From the NCBI GenBank assembly GCA_041563475.1, contig JBFFMY010000018.1:1-47417 (forward strand): DNA of 47,417 nt, read 5' to 3'. The position numbers and the translations under genes are program-made. This DNA comes from CAJXZP01 sp041563475. Lineage in GTDB: Bacteria > Bacteroidota > Bacteroidia > Flavobacteriales_G > Salibacteraceae. The notes below the pieces were generated by a model, which was not told the origin of the DNA, searched no databases, and saw only the letters and a program-made list of their open reading frames with translations. The first letter of the stretch is position 1. Every line of letters starts with the position of its first letter. Shown here in pieces: positions 7,269 through 16,173 of the stretch.

Positions 7269-10200
7269 TTACACATTCACCACCTCCACATTTTCGGTAT
7301 ATATTAAAACTGCTTTAACATTTTCGTAGCCCATTTTTTCCAGTTGAATTTTATACCCAATAATTTGTTGCTCATGTTCAAGGGTTTTCATACCTGTTTT
7401 GAAATCAATCACAACTGTTTCATTTTTCAAAAAAACCACGCGATCTGGCCGCATCAAATCACCACTTTGAAGAATGATTTCGGCCTCATTTTTTGACTCT
7501 ACTCCTTCCTCAAAATAGGGAGCTACTTTAGGATTCAAAATAACTTTAGAAATATGTGCTTTAAACGATTCATAATCTGCTTCAGGTAATTCTCCCGAAC
7601 GGGTTAATTGAGAAATAGCCAATTCTGTGTCGGATACGGATTGAATAAAGGAGAACGCTTTATGCACCAAATTTCCGAAATCACGCTGCCCTGCATCATT
7701 TAATCTTTTGATATAGTTCTTTTTAACCTTTAACTTGGTTTGGTAAGCCAGGTTTCTTTGGTTAACCATTTTTATCAAGTTTGATTTTTCTTTGGTTTCA
7801 ACCTTCGTTTTGGGGTGCGCTATTCCATACGAAAAGGAAACTAATTCTTCTGTAGTAGAAACTTTACCGGCTTTACTAACTTTCGAAATTTCTTCAAACT
7901 TAGGCGTAGATTTAGGAAAAGTAATGCTGTTCAGAACAGGTAGTAAATCTTTAAAGAAACCATCTTTTGGCTTAATTGAAAAAACATACAATCGCTCTTC
8001 GGGACGTGTAAATGCAACATACATTGCATTTAAATTATCCAATACAATGGCTTTTTCCTCCTCTTCAAATTCGGGTTCGAACATGGTCTGTTTTACTTGA
8101 GAAGAATGGCGTAAAATGGCTGCTGGAATAGGATTGGATTCTGGTAACTCCACCCAAAAAGTATGATCCTTATGCTTTGGCTGCCAATTACCTTGCGCTA
8201 AAATCACTACAGGCCAGTCTAACCCTTTACTTGCGTGAATAGTCATGATATTCACCGCATTCATATCCTCCGGGATTTGAATACTGAGTTTTTCACTTTG
8301 TAATTGCCAGTCTTCCAGTAAATCAAAAATGCCAAAACCTGTTTTTAAGGACTTTTCATACACGTAATTTAACCATGCAGCCAACCTGTTATCTTTCGAG
8401 TTATTTACGCTATAAGATTCTAAAATACCTGAAACCATTTCATATAATGGTAATGACAATAATTTGTTTCTATGTAAACTATACCCCCAAGTTTGTATGG
8501 TGTTTATGAATTTACTCCGAGACATTTCAACCTCTCTTGACATTACCCGATGAAAATCACTAATTTCATTTATCTCATTGAGTCGCAACAAAATTTCACT
8601 CATGTAATAATTCTCATTCGGTTGATTTAAATGGTGCAATGTTGCTACCACTAATTTCACCAAACTTGAATTTTTCACTAACAAACTTTCTGAAGAAATA
8701 ACTTCAATCTCCTTGTTATGCAGGAACTCCACCAAGTCGGGAGTTTCACTTTTTGTTTTTGTCAGGATTGCAATATCGTTTAAATTGTACCCATCAGCCT
8801 GGAGCTCTTGGATTAACGTTGCAATATCTTCAAACACCGCTAAACTAGCTTCCGATTTATTGTCGTAATAAAATTGAAAATTTATAAACCCTTCACTGTT
8901 TTCATCCTTAATTTCTTGTTTTACATCTAAATAGAAACCACTAACGGATTGTTCAAAAACCTCAGCCGCAGTATTAAAAAATGAATTATTGAATTTTACA
9001 ATGTTGGCAAACGAACGGTAATTTTTATTTAACGAATTTGTTTCCTGATAGGTTTTAACCAAAGCGGTTTGACGTTCTTTGGCAAATAAATCATTATCAG
9101 GATTATACACTTCAGGCAACATTCTAAACTGCTCTGCAACTCCCCCACGCCATCTATAAATAGATTGTTTTGTGTCTCCAACAACCATAGAGGTATTTCC
9201 ATTCGACAAACTATTTTCAACTAAAGGCAGCATATTATGCCATTGCATCATGGAAGTATCTTGAAACTCATCGAATAAAAAGTGATTGTATTTCTCCCCT
9301 AGCTTCTCATATATAAACGGAACGGGTTCTGTTCTGGTGACCTTACCTACCAAGGCATTAAAATCAGAAATTAAGACTAAATCGTTTTCTGATTTAATTT
9401 TTTGGACTTCCTTATCCATTTCCGATAACAAAGCTACCCGAAACATATTTGAATACAGTAAACTATTCAATATGTACGTAGATTCATTTTCGGTCCTGTA
9501 CCGGTCAATTTGGTTGAAATATTCCAAAATTTTAGGACGCCTTTCTTCAATTAATTCCGCATCTACTTTACCCGTTGTGGAAAACCATTTACTATCTTCT
9601 TTTAATAGTCCGAGCATTCTTGGTCCGACCTCAGGTTGAAAATCACCATCCAAAATTTTGTTGAAAAAATTGATGAAAAAACCACCATATGCATAGGATT
9701 TAATTGGAACCCCATCCAAAGCATATACTGCTGCTTTTTGGGCAATACCTTTTATGTGTTCTTGGTATTCTTGGACAGCCTGCTTTAAAGTTGAATAACT
9801 TTTGGAGTAGGTTTTTAAATCAACACTTTTTGCTTTTTCTAAATATTTCCAATGATGTGTGTTTAGAAGACCTTTCGCAAATCCATATAAATCATCTTCT
9901 ATTTTCCAGGTATTACCAGTTTCAAATTTAGAATCAATGTAATTTTCAATGAACTCCGTTAAAATAGGGTCTACACCTACTCGATCAAGCATGGAGTCAA
10001 CCGCTCTTTTCAAAACATTTTCCGTATTGAGCTCCACCTCAAACTGTTGGGTTAATCCCATTTCTTGCGCAAAACTCCGAATTACCCGATGCACAAAACT
10101 GTCGATCGTACCCACAGAGAAATCTCTATAATTATGCACAATTTTCTTTAGCGTTGCCCGGGACCTTTCTTTTATTATTTCTTCTGGCACCCCTAATTCA

Positions 10201-10445
10201 AGCACAAGATCAGCTAGAACATCTACGGATCTTTTTTTCATGGGAGTCACTAACCCGCCCATTTCCTCCAGGGTTTCCAGAATTCTATCCGTCATTTCAT
10301 TTGCCGCCTTATTGGTAAATGTAATCGCCAGAATTCTAGAGAAGTTCAATGGACTTTCCGAACCTAGGGCAATTTTCAAATACTCTTTTACGAGGGTGTA
10401 AGTCTTGCCTGAACCAGCAGATGAAGGATAAATTAAAAAGCCCAT
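7269..10445 (-). CDS. addA: AddA-type UvrD helicase/nuclease (RecB-like)
   Basis: A 1058-residue superfamily 1A helicase fused to a RecB-type nuclease, the motor subunit of the end-resection complex in double-strand-break repair. Helicase motif I (SSAGSGKT, residues 8-15) is at the extreme N-terminus. Further motifs are the Walker B FDEFQDTSMMQW (near 393), GDTKQSIYRWRGG, NYRSFANIVKFN, TIHASKGLDWPVVIL and the motif VI region YVAFTRPEERLYVF. The C-terminus has the PD-(D/E)XK nuclease: GNLVHKAF, RPDRVVFL and IDFKTG with catalytic D and K near 1013-1015. The AddB-type partner is at 17993-20770, on the same strand but separated by five unrelated genes. RecB cannot be excluded by name, but no RecC or RecD is present in the window and the architecture plus partner fit AddAB. 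Confidence 0.88.
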   Translation of the reverse strand: MGFLIYPSSAGSGKTYTLVKEYLKIALGSESPLNFSRILAITFTNKAANEMTDRILETLEEMGGLVTPMKKRSVDVLADLVLELGVPEEIIKERSRATLKKIVHNYRDFSVGTIDSFVHRVIRSFAQEMGLTQQFEVELNTENVLKRAVDSMLDRVGVDPILTEFIENYIDSKFETGNTWKIEDDLYGFAKGLLNTHHWKYLEKAKSVDLKTYSKSYSTLKQAVQEYQEHIKGIAQKAAVYALDGVPIKSYAYGGFFINFFNKILDGDFQPEVGPRMLGLLKEDSKWFSTTGKVDAELIEERRPKILEYFNQIDRYRTENESTYILNSLLYSNMFRVALLSEMDKEVQKIKSENDLVLISDFNALVGKVTRTEPVPFIYEKLGEKYNHFLFDEFQDTSMMQWHNMLPLVENSLSNGNTSMVVGDTKQSIYRWRGGVAEQFRMLPEVYNPDNDLFAKERQTALVKTYQETNSLNKNYRSFANIVKFNNSFFNTAAEVFEQSVSGFYLDVKQEIKDENSEGFINFQFYYDNKSEASLAVFEDIATLIQELQADGYNLNDIAILTKTKSETPDLVEFLHNKEIEVISSESLLVKNSSLVKLVVATLHHLNQPNENYYMSEILLRLNEINEISDFHRVMSREVEMSRSKFINTIQTWGYSLHRNKLLSLPLYEMVSGILESYSVNNSKDNRLAAWLNYVYEKSLKTGFGIFDLLEDWQLQSEKLSIQIPEDMNAVNIMTIHASKGLDWPVVILAQGNWQPKHKDHTFWVELPESNPIPAAILRHSSQVKQTMFEPEFEEEEKAIVLDNLNAMYVAFTRPEERLYVFSIKPKDGFFKDLLPVLNSITFPKSTPKFEEISKVSKAGKVSTTEELVSFSYGIAHPKTKVETKEKSNLIKMVNQRNLAYQTKLKVKKNYIKRLNDAGQRDFGNLVHKAFSFIQSVSDTELAISQLTRSGELPEADYESFKAHISKVILNPKVAPYFEEGVESKNEAEIILQSGDLMRPDRVVFLKNETVVIDFKTGMKTLEHEQQIIGYKIQLEKMGYENVKAVLIYTENVEVVNV

Positions 10446-10542
10446 TTATGTGATTTATTTCTAGGTCGAAGATAGAAGAATTAGATGAATGTTTCTTCTT
10501 AAAAAGCCCGAAATAACAGGATGAATTTAGGCTTTCTTCCAA

Positions 10543-10563
10543 CGAATATTCCACCTATATTCG
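10543..10563. promoter_or_regulatory. inverted repeat in the addA/S8-protease divergent region
   Basis: CGAATAT and ATATTCG are perfect 7-bp arms around a seven-base centre, located 18 bases before the S8 protease ATG and within the 136-base divergent region shared with addA. It could be an operator or an RNA hairpin in the protease leader. Its function is not known. Confidence 0.35.
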
Positions 10564-10581
10564 CCAAATACAATTTGATTT

Positions 10582-12627
10582 ATGAAAAAATTCCTGGTTT
10601 TGTTATTTACGTGTGTGCAGTTTGTTGGGTTTTCCCAAAATAACTTCATTGGTAATCAAGCAATTGTAATGCTCAATGGTCACTATACTATCGAAGAAGT
10701 TGTATATACTCTCAACCAAAAAAATGCCTCTAATGTAACCCTTAATAGAACCTTATCTACTCGGGCGCACATTTTTTTATTGGAATTCGACTCCAACCAA
10801 ATTTCTGTACCCGAAATAGTTACGCTACTAAAAGCCGATGAACGAGTAGTTCTTGCGCAACCCAATCATAACGACATTAAGCCAAGAAACACCACTCCAA
10901 ATGATTTAGAATATTCTTCTCAATGGTCTCTGAATAATTCTTCCATTGCTAGAATTTACGCTCCACAAGCATGGGATATTAGTACGGATGGAATCACCTC
11001 AACGGGTGATACAATTGTTTTAGCCGTAGTAGATGGCGGTGTAGATATTAACCACATTGATCTAAACATGTTCAAAAACAAACATGAAATACCTTTTAAT
11101 GGTTTTGATGATGATAACAACGGATATATAGATGATTACGATGGATGGAATGCCTATTCACAAGATGGGAATGTAAACTCTGATTCTCACGGAACGCATG
11201 TTGCAGGAATCATGGGTGCCAAAACCAATAATGCTGAGGGTATAGCTGGAATTGTATGGGGCGCAAAAATTTTACCCGTTTGTGCTTCCTCTGGTGTTGA
11301 AAGTGTGGTTATCGAGGGTTACGGATACGTTTTAGAATTACGTTCTAAATACAATGAAACAAATGGTGATTCAGGAGCTTTTGTAGTGGCTACAAATTCT
11401 TCATTTGGGGTGGATTTTGCACAACCTGCAGATTATCCAATTTGGTGTGCTTTTTATGATTCTTTGGGGGCTGCTGGCGTTTTGAATATGGCTGCGACTA
11501 CTAATGGAAGTTACGATGTAGACGTAATTGGTGATGTGCCAACAACATGCCCAAGTAACTATATGATTGCTGTTTCTAATATAAATTCTAGCGGGCAGTT
11601 ATTGGGTGGTTATGGTGCCGTTGAAATAGATTTAGCCGCACCCGGAACGAACATAAAATCAACAATACCCGGACATAATTACGGTAATAAAACGGGTACA
11701 TCAATGGCTACACCCCATGTAGCAGGCGTAGTTGGTGCAATGTATTCTGCCATGTGCAGTTTTGATATGGCAACGGTTTATTCAAACCCAGATAGCATGG
11801 CACTTTGGGTAGCTAATCAATTGGTTCAATCAGTGGACACTTCAAGTAGCTTACAAGGAAAAAACAATACGAATGGAAAATTGAATATGCTCCAAGCTTT
11901 ACAGGCCGTTCAAAATAACCATTGCATGGTATATGAGAAACAAGTAGCTATGGATTCCTGCGGTTTGTGCGCAGGACAAGTTCTGGTTTCCGTATTAGGT
12001 GATTTCCCTCCCTACTCCGTTTCTTTTTCTGACACTACCCTTGCTCAGGGAGATTCTCTATTTCTGGGTTTATGTGCCGATCAATACATTGTGGAAATTA
12101 CAGATTCAACTGGGTTTGTTTTAACGGATACTTTTTTATTAGATGGAAATTCTCCAATGAATATTTCACACGTAGTTAATCCAGCAAGTGACCAAGCCTC
12201 TGCAGATGGCAGCTTAGTTGCTTCCATTTCTGGAGGAACCCCAAACTATACCTATTTATGGAGCACTGGAAGTACGGATTCTAATTTGACAAATACACTT
12301 AATGGGACCTATTCTATTACCGTTACAGATAATTACGGGTGCATGAAGTCAGATACTTTTTACCTCTATACCGTTGGAATAAATGAAACTTTTAATTCTC
12401 AAACAATTCAAATAATCCCGAACCCCAACCAAGGTCAATTTCAAATAAAGTTGGAAAACGTTAATAAACCCGTAAACCTTAAAATATTTGATGTTTCTGG
12501 AAAATTGGTTTATCTAAAAGAAGTTGGGATTATAACCAATTCATATACAATAGAAACAAACCTTAGAAGTGGGTTATACTTCTTACAAGTAAATGATCTT
12601 GGGTTTAAGAAAATTGTAATTCAATAA
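10582..12627 (+). CDS. secreted S8 subtilisin-like protease with T9SS sorting domain
   Basis: A 681-residue secreted serine protease. A signal peptide (about 1-19) is followed by an inhibitor-I9-like propeptide (about 23-98) and the subtilase domain. The triad is D151 (VVDGGVD), H203 in the SHGTHVAG motif and S374 (GTSMATPHVAG), with the oxyanion asparagine in ATNSSFG. An Asp-rich loop at GFDDDNNGYIDDYDGW is typical of Bacteroidota subtilases and may bind calcium. Two SprB/Ig-like modules follow (about 455-597, the second with GGTPNYTYLWSTG), then a type A T9SS sorting domain from IIPNPNQGQF (611) to the end. It is predicted to be exported by Sec, then through the type IX system, and its C-terminus removed. 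It converges on the vWA gene with seven bases between the stops. Confidence 0.92.
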   Translation: MKKFLVLLFTCVQFVGFSQNNFIGNQAIVMLNGHYTIEEVVYTLNQKNASNVTLNRTLSTRAHIFLLEFDSNQISVPEIVTLLKADERVVLAQPNHNDIKPRNTTPNDLEYSSQWSLNNSSIARIYAPQAWDISTDGITSTGDTIVLAVVDGGVDINHIDLNMFKNKHEIPFNGFDDDNNGYIDDYDGWNAYSQDGNVNSDSHGTHVAGIMGAKTNNAEGIAGIVWGAKILPVCASSGVESVVIEGYGYVLELRSKYNETNGDSGAFVVATNSSFGVDFAQPADYPIWCAFYDSLGAAGVLNMAATTNGSYDVDVIGDVPTTCPSNYMIAVSNINSSGQLLGGYGAVEIDLAAPGTNIKSTIPGHNYGNKTGTSMATPHVAGVVGAMYSAMCSFDMATVYSNPDSMALWVANQLVQSVDTSSSLQGKNNTNGKLNMLQALQAVQNNHCMVYEKQVAMDSCGLCAGQVLVSVLGDFPPYSVSFSDTTLAQGDSLFLGLCADQYIVEITDSTGFVLTDTFLLDGNSPMNISHVVNPASDQASADGSLVASISGGTPNYTYLWSTGSTDSNLTNTLNGTYSITVTDNYGCMKSDTFYLYTVGINETFNSQTIQIIPNPNQGQFQIKLENVNKPVNLKIFDVSGKLVYLKEVGIITNSYTIETNLRSGLYFLQVNDLGFKKIVIQ

Positions 12628-12634
12628 TTCTTAA

Positions 12635-14716
12635 TTAATATCTTCCTTTCAGTTTTCTCATTAACCATTCAATGGTTAACAAAAGCAAAATAAACCCGAA
12701 AATCCATTTGTAGTGAATCAACTCTTTTTTGCTTTCACTCGTATACGAAATCGAAGGGAAATTTGATTTGTCCTCAAAATTAATCAACAAAGAATTTAGG
12801 TCTGATTGCAAGTAAAAAGAACCCTTTGTTTTGTTGGATAGTTTTTTAAGTACATCAAAATCTGCTTTGGTTTTAGTAAACTCCACATTCACTGGAACTA
12901 CAATAAAAGAACCTGACTTTTTAAATTTTTTGGACCCATCCTCCACTTCTGCAGCGTAATTATACACCCCTGGAGGCAACATACCAATATCTAATATGTA
13001 ACCTAAATTATTGGGTACAAAGGCATAAGAATAGGTATTCTCTAGTTCATCCGTTAGAGTTAGACTAATATTAAACTGGTTTGTCTTTTCGTAAGATTTA
13101 TCGTAAAACTCTGCCTGAATAATAACATTTTCATTTTCGTTATAACGCTTATTTAGCTTGAGCCTAAATCGACTTTTATCCTCCTTTACCGATAAATACT
13201 GCACCGTTTTCCATACCAATTCACTAAAATGGTCAAATGACTGATTTTCTTGAAAATTATACATTTTCCATCGCCATAACCCTTCACCAAACAACCAAGC
13301 ATTTTTAACCGTTCCTCGGGTATCAAAATACCATAATGGATAATTGGTTTCCACAGAACCCAATTTTTGAAATAACAATGTTTGATTATCATTGGTTTTA
13401 GCTATTTCTGAAAACGGTGAAGTTAAAGGGGGTACGTTTCGAACAAAACCACGCGTTTCATCTGATATTTTGAATGTATTAAAAGTAGAATTAAAAGCAG
13501 GAAAAATCCTATTTGTTTTTGTTCCGTTTCCATCCATTCCAAAAGCAGATTGATAGGAGTTTATAAGAGCTGAATTTGTTTGTCCGTACAAAATATTCCA
13601 AATCGGAACTTTACTACTCCATAATGATTGCCATTGGAGCGCATTTTCTTGCCGACCAAAACCATGGGCAATTACTAAATTGAAACTTTCAAAATCTCCT
13701 GAAAAATTATTTGCGGTTGCAACAACTACCTCATACGTTTCCTTTTGAATTAATACATTTCGGATAGCAGCAACATCAGGGTGAGGCGCATTTGCCAAAA
13801 TCAGAATTTTATCCCGATTATCCAAAACATCAATTAATACTTGTTCAGTATTATTTTTCAGATTCAGTTCATTTTCAAATTCTGTTACTTTAAAAATATA
13901 ACGTTGAGTACCTTCTTCTTTAGCCGAAAAAGTGAAGTTTTCTGTAAAACTATGTTTGTCTTTCGTTATTTTAATGGGCCTTTTTTCAAGTAGTTTTCCT
14001 TGGGTAAATACATTCAAAAAAGCATCTCTGCCTTGCAGTAAATCCGCATTAATAGTTACCTCAACTGGAAATTTATTACCTAAATAAACAATATCATTTG
14101 TGCGAATTTCAACGATTGAAATATCGCTTTTCACCGAAGTGTCACCCAAACCTATAGTATAAACTGGGTAAGATTGTTTAAAAGAATAATACTCCGGATT
14201 GGCCCCAGAATTATATAATCCGTCACTAGCAATTATAACAGCACCAATATTATCGCCCGCAAACCGTGCATCAATTTCATCAAATAATTTGGCGAAATTG
14301 GTCCTTTTTTCCGTGAAATCAATTCCCGTATCAGAAACCAAAACCTCATCGCCAAATACCATTTGAACAAGCTGGAATTCCAATCCAATTTCCTCTTTTA
14401 TTCCTGAAATTTGATTCAAATATTCTTCTGAATAATAAGCTGAATCTGCATTGTTTAGAATGGATTCAGAGTTATCCTGCGCAAAAATTATAATTGGAGC
14501 TTCGGTTTGGGTTTTCCATGTTTGAATAAAAGGGTTCAACAAAAGAGCTGCCAAAATAAATACCGTGAAAAATCGTAAACCGCCTAAAAGAGATTCTACC
14601 CAAATTGGTAACTCTTGGTTTTGTTTATTCTTACCATAAAGCAAAAAGGCGTACAGCCCTGCTAGGACTGCACACAATATCAAATACCACAAACTGTACT
14701 GGGTAGTTAATTCCAT
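12635..14716 (-). CDS. membrane protein with vWA-like domain
   Basis: A 693-residue protein with two N-terminal membrane segments (about 8-27 and 46-63), a large presumably periplasmic region and one C-terminal membrane segment near 670-688, ending in KLKGRY. Just after the second segment lies IIIFAQDNSESI, where D81-x-S83-x-S85 resembles the DxSxS part of a vWA metal site, and ASDGLYNSGANP follows later as in BatA/BatB-type vWA domains. The downstream part resembles the Ig-like and GATase1-like portions of large Bacteroidota vWA/BatA-related proteins. No function is established; a role in envelope integrity is only a guess. It begins 33 bases after fabG and is probably cotranscribed with it. 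Confidence 0.75.
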   Translation of the reverse strand: MELTTQYSLWYLILCAVLAGLYAFLLYGKNKQNQELPIWVESLLGGLRFFTVFILAALLLNPFIQTWKTQTEAPIIIFAQDNSESILNNADSAYYSEEYLNQISGIKEEIGLEFQLVQMVFGDEVLVSDTGIDFTEKRTNFAKLFDEIDARFAGDNIGAVIIASDGLYNSGANPEYYSFKQSYPVYTIGLGDTSVKSDISIVEIRTNDIVYLGNKFPVEVTINADLLQGRDAFLNVFTQGKLLEKRPIKITKDKHSFTENFTFSAKEEGTQRYIFKVTEFENELNLKNNTEQVLIDVLDNRDKILILANAPHPDVAAIRNVLIQKETYEVVVATANNFSGDFESFNLVIAHGFGRQENALQWQSLWSSKVPIWNILYGQTNSALINSYQSAFGMDGNGTKTNRIFPAFNSTFNTFKISDETRGFVRNVPPLTSPFSEIAKTNDNQTLLFQKLGSVETNYPLWYFDTRGTVKNAWLFGEGLWRWKMYNFQENQSFDHFSELVWKTVQYLSVKEDKSRFRLKLNKRYNENENVIIQAEFYDKSYEKTNQFNISLTLTDELENTYSYAFVPNNLGYILDIGMLPPGVYNYAAEVEDGSKKFKKSGSFIVVPVNVEFTKTKADFDVLKKLSNKTKGSFYLQSDLNSLLINFEDKSNFPSISYTSESKKELIHYKWIFGFILLLLTIEWLMRKLKGRY

Positions 14717-14749
14717 TTACTTTATTTCTTGTATCGGTTTATTAAATTA

Positions 14750-15496
14750 TTAGGTCAACAAAGCGCCATCCACATTGATGGTTTGACCACTGATGTAACT
14801 CGACATATCAGATGCTAAAAACAAAGTCAAATTAGCTACATCTTCTGGTGTTCCACCACGCTTTAATGGAATAGCATCTCTCCAACCTTGAACGGTTGTT
14901 GCATCTAATTTAGCCGTCATTTCTGTTTCAATAAACCCTGGAGCAATGGCATTACAACGAATATTTCTTGAACCTAGCTCTAAAGCAACTGATTTGGTAA
15001 AACCTAAAATACCTGCTTTAGAAGCTGAATAATTTGCTTGACCTGCGTTTCCTTTAACACCTACCACGGAACTCATATTTATGATAGAACCCGCGCGGTT
15101 TTTCATCATGGTGCGCATTACACATTTTGTCATATTAAAAACCGATTTCAAATTGGTATCCATTACATTATCCCAATCTTCTTCGCTCATACGCATCAAC
15201 AAACCATCTTTTGTTATCCCTGCATTATTCACCAAAATATCTATGGTTCCAAAATCTTCTAACACTTGCTTTACCAGTTCTTCCGAAGCAGCCATTTCTG
15301 CAGCGTTACTTTTATACGCTTTGGCTTTAATTCCTTTGCTATTAAGATCCGCTTCAATAGCTAACGCTTGTTCCGCACTGGAGGCGTACGTAAATGCTAC
15401 ATTCGCTCCATTATCTGCGAATGTTTCAGCAATGGCTTTTCCAATTCCTCTTGTAGCCCCCGTGATTATGGCTGTTTTTCCGACAAGTAATTTCAT
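14750..15496 (-). CDS. fabG: 3-oxoacyl-[acyl-carrier-protein] reductase FabG
   Basis: A 248-residue short-chain dehydrogenase of standard FabG length; it reduces 3-oxoacyl-ACP with NADPH in fatty-acid elongation. Seen: the cofactor motif GATRGIGKAIA near residue 12, NNAGITKDGLLMRM with the conserved NAG, and the catalytic Ser-Tyr-Lys set in NMSSVVGVKGNAGQANYSASKAGI. The C-terminus GQTINVDGALLT matches the FabG consensus GxTLHVNGG. It is first in a leftward unit with the vWA-like gene 33 bases downstream, and has an exact TACATTTG -7 box 34 bases upstream. Confidence 0.95.
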   Translation of the reverse strand: MKLLVGKTAIITGATRGIGKAIAETFADNGANVAFTYASSAEQALAIEADLNSKGIKAKAYKSNAAEMAASEELVKQVLEDFGTIDILVNNAGITKDGLLMRMSEEDWDNVMDTNLKSVFNMTKCVMRTMMKNRAGSIINMSSVVGVKGNAGQANYSASKAGILGFTKSVALELGSRNIRCNAIAPGFIETEMTAKLDATTVQGWRDAIPLKRGGTPEDVANLTLFLASDMSSYISGQTINVDGALLT

Positions 15497-15530
15497 TTTC
15501 TCTATTTTTCAAACGTTTTTTAAAGTAGGC

Positions 15531-15538
15531 CAAATGTA
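15531..15538 (-). promoter_or_regulatory. -7 promoter box (TACATTTG) before fabG
   Basis: An exact minus-strand TAnnTTTG match 34 bases upstream of the fabG ATG. A TTG at the expected -33 distance is not obvious. Confidence 0.45.
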
Positions 15539-15641
15539 ACAACAAAACGCGAAAGGCTTTTACTAAAATGTAAATTCCAATCGTAAAATTTGATGGGAAC
15601 AACTCGCTTTTGGAAATCCCATTTTTAAATTAATGAACAGA

Positions 15642-15649
15642 TATCTTTG
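15642..15649 (+). promoter_or_regulatory. -7 promoter box (TATCTTTG) before the DUF423 gene
   Basis: An exact TAnnTTTG match 17 bases upstream of the ATG at 15667, giving a predicted leader of only about 12 bases. No clear -33 TTG. Confidence 0.45.
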
Positions 15650-15666
15650 CGTTTAAAATTTAAACT

Positions 15667-16059
15667 ATGAAAACAAAGTCCATATTAATAATTGCAGGTA
15701 TTTTAGGAGCAGTAGCTGTTATCACTGGAGCAATGGGTGCGCATGCATTAAAGGAAATTTTATCGGAAAATTCGTTAAATAGTTTCTTAACAGGGGCAAG
15801 ATATAACATGTACGGTGCAATCGTATTACTTGGAATTTCTGGAAATTCAAATTTCATAGCTTCAAAATGGCTTAAAATAAGTGTCATTTTGACACTTATT
15901 GGAACTGTCTTATTTTCAGGTTCAATTTACCTTTTGTCAACAATTGAATTATCCAATATTTCTGGGTTTAAAGCACTAGGACCGATTACTCCGATTGGCG
16001 GTGTTTTGATTATAAGTGGCTGGATATCAATAGTAATTGGCGCCATTTCCAAAAAATAA
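15667..16059 (+). CDS. DUF423 family membrane protein
   Basis: A 130-residue protein with four predicted membrane helices, the standard size for DUF423 (YgdD-like). The family marks GAMGAHALKE (after the first helix), TGARYNMYGAIVLL and the C-terminal ALGPITPIGGVLIISGW are all visible. No biochemical role is established for the family. It is preceded by an exact -7 promoter box and followed after 114 bases by pckA on the same strand. The intervening sequence forms an inverted-repeat structure, so cotranscription is uncertain. Confidence 0.88.
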   Translation: MKTKSILIIAGILGAVAVITGAMGAHALKEILSENSLNSFLTGARYNMYGAIVLLGISGNSNFIASKWLKISVILTLIGTVLFSGSIYLLSTIELSNISGFKALGPITPIGGVLIISGWISIVIGAISKK

Positions 16060-16072
16060 TTTGTTCCTAACC

Positions 16073-16147
16073 TTGTTGAAAAAACCAACCAATTGTCATG
16101 GCTTATATGCCAAAAAATGCCCATGTTTGCCGCTTTATTTTCAACAA
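16073..16147 (+). promoter_or_regulatory. structured leader upstream of pckA
   Basis: TTGTTGAAAA (16073-16082) and TTTTCAACAA (16138-16147) are perfect 10-bp arms enclosing 55 bases. Inside is a smaller hairpin, TGGC-TTATAT-GCCA, followed by GCCCATG, which can compete for pairing with the CATGGC of the small hairpin. The outer arm ends 26 bases before the pckA ATG and no U-run follows, so this looks like a folded 5' leader or a shared 3'/5' element rather than a terminator. It matches no riboswitch class I know. Confidence 0.4.
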
Positions 16148-16173
16148 ATAAGTAGTAACTTAAAATAAACAAA

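Noticed and set aside
9286..9639. 117-aa ORF on the plus strand inside addA
   Set aside because: It is the antisense shadow of a conserved helicase coding region, and has no promoter or RBS of its own.
14717..14749. Possible extra small gene between fabG and the vWA gene
   Set aside because: Only 33 bases, no start codon with coding signal; simply an operon spacer.
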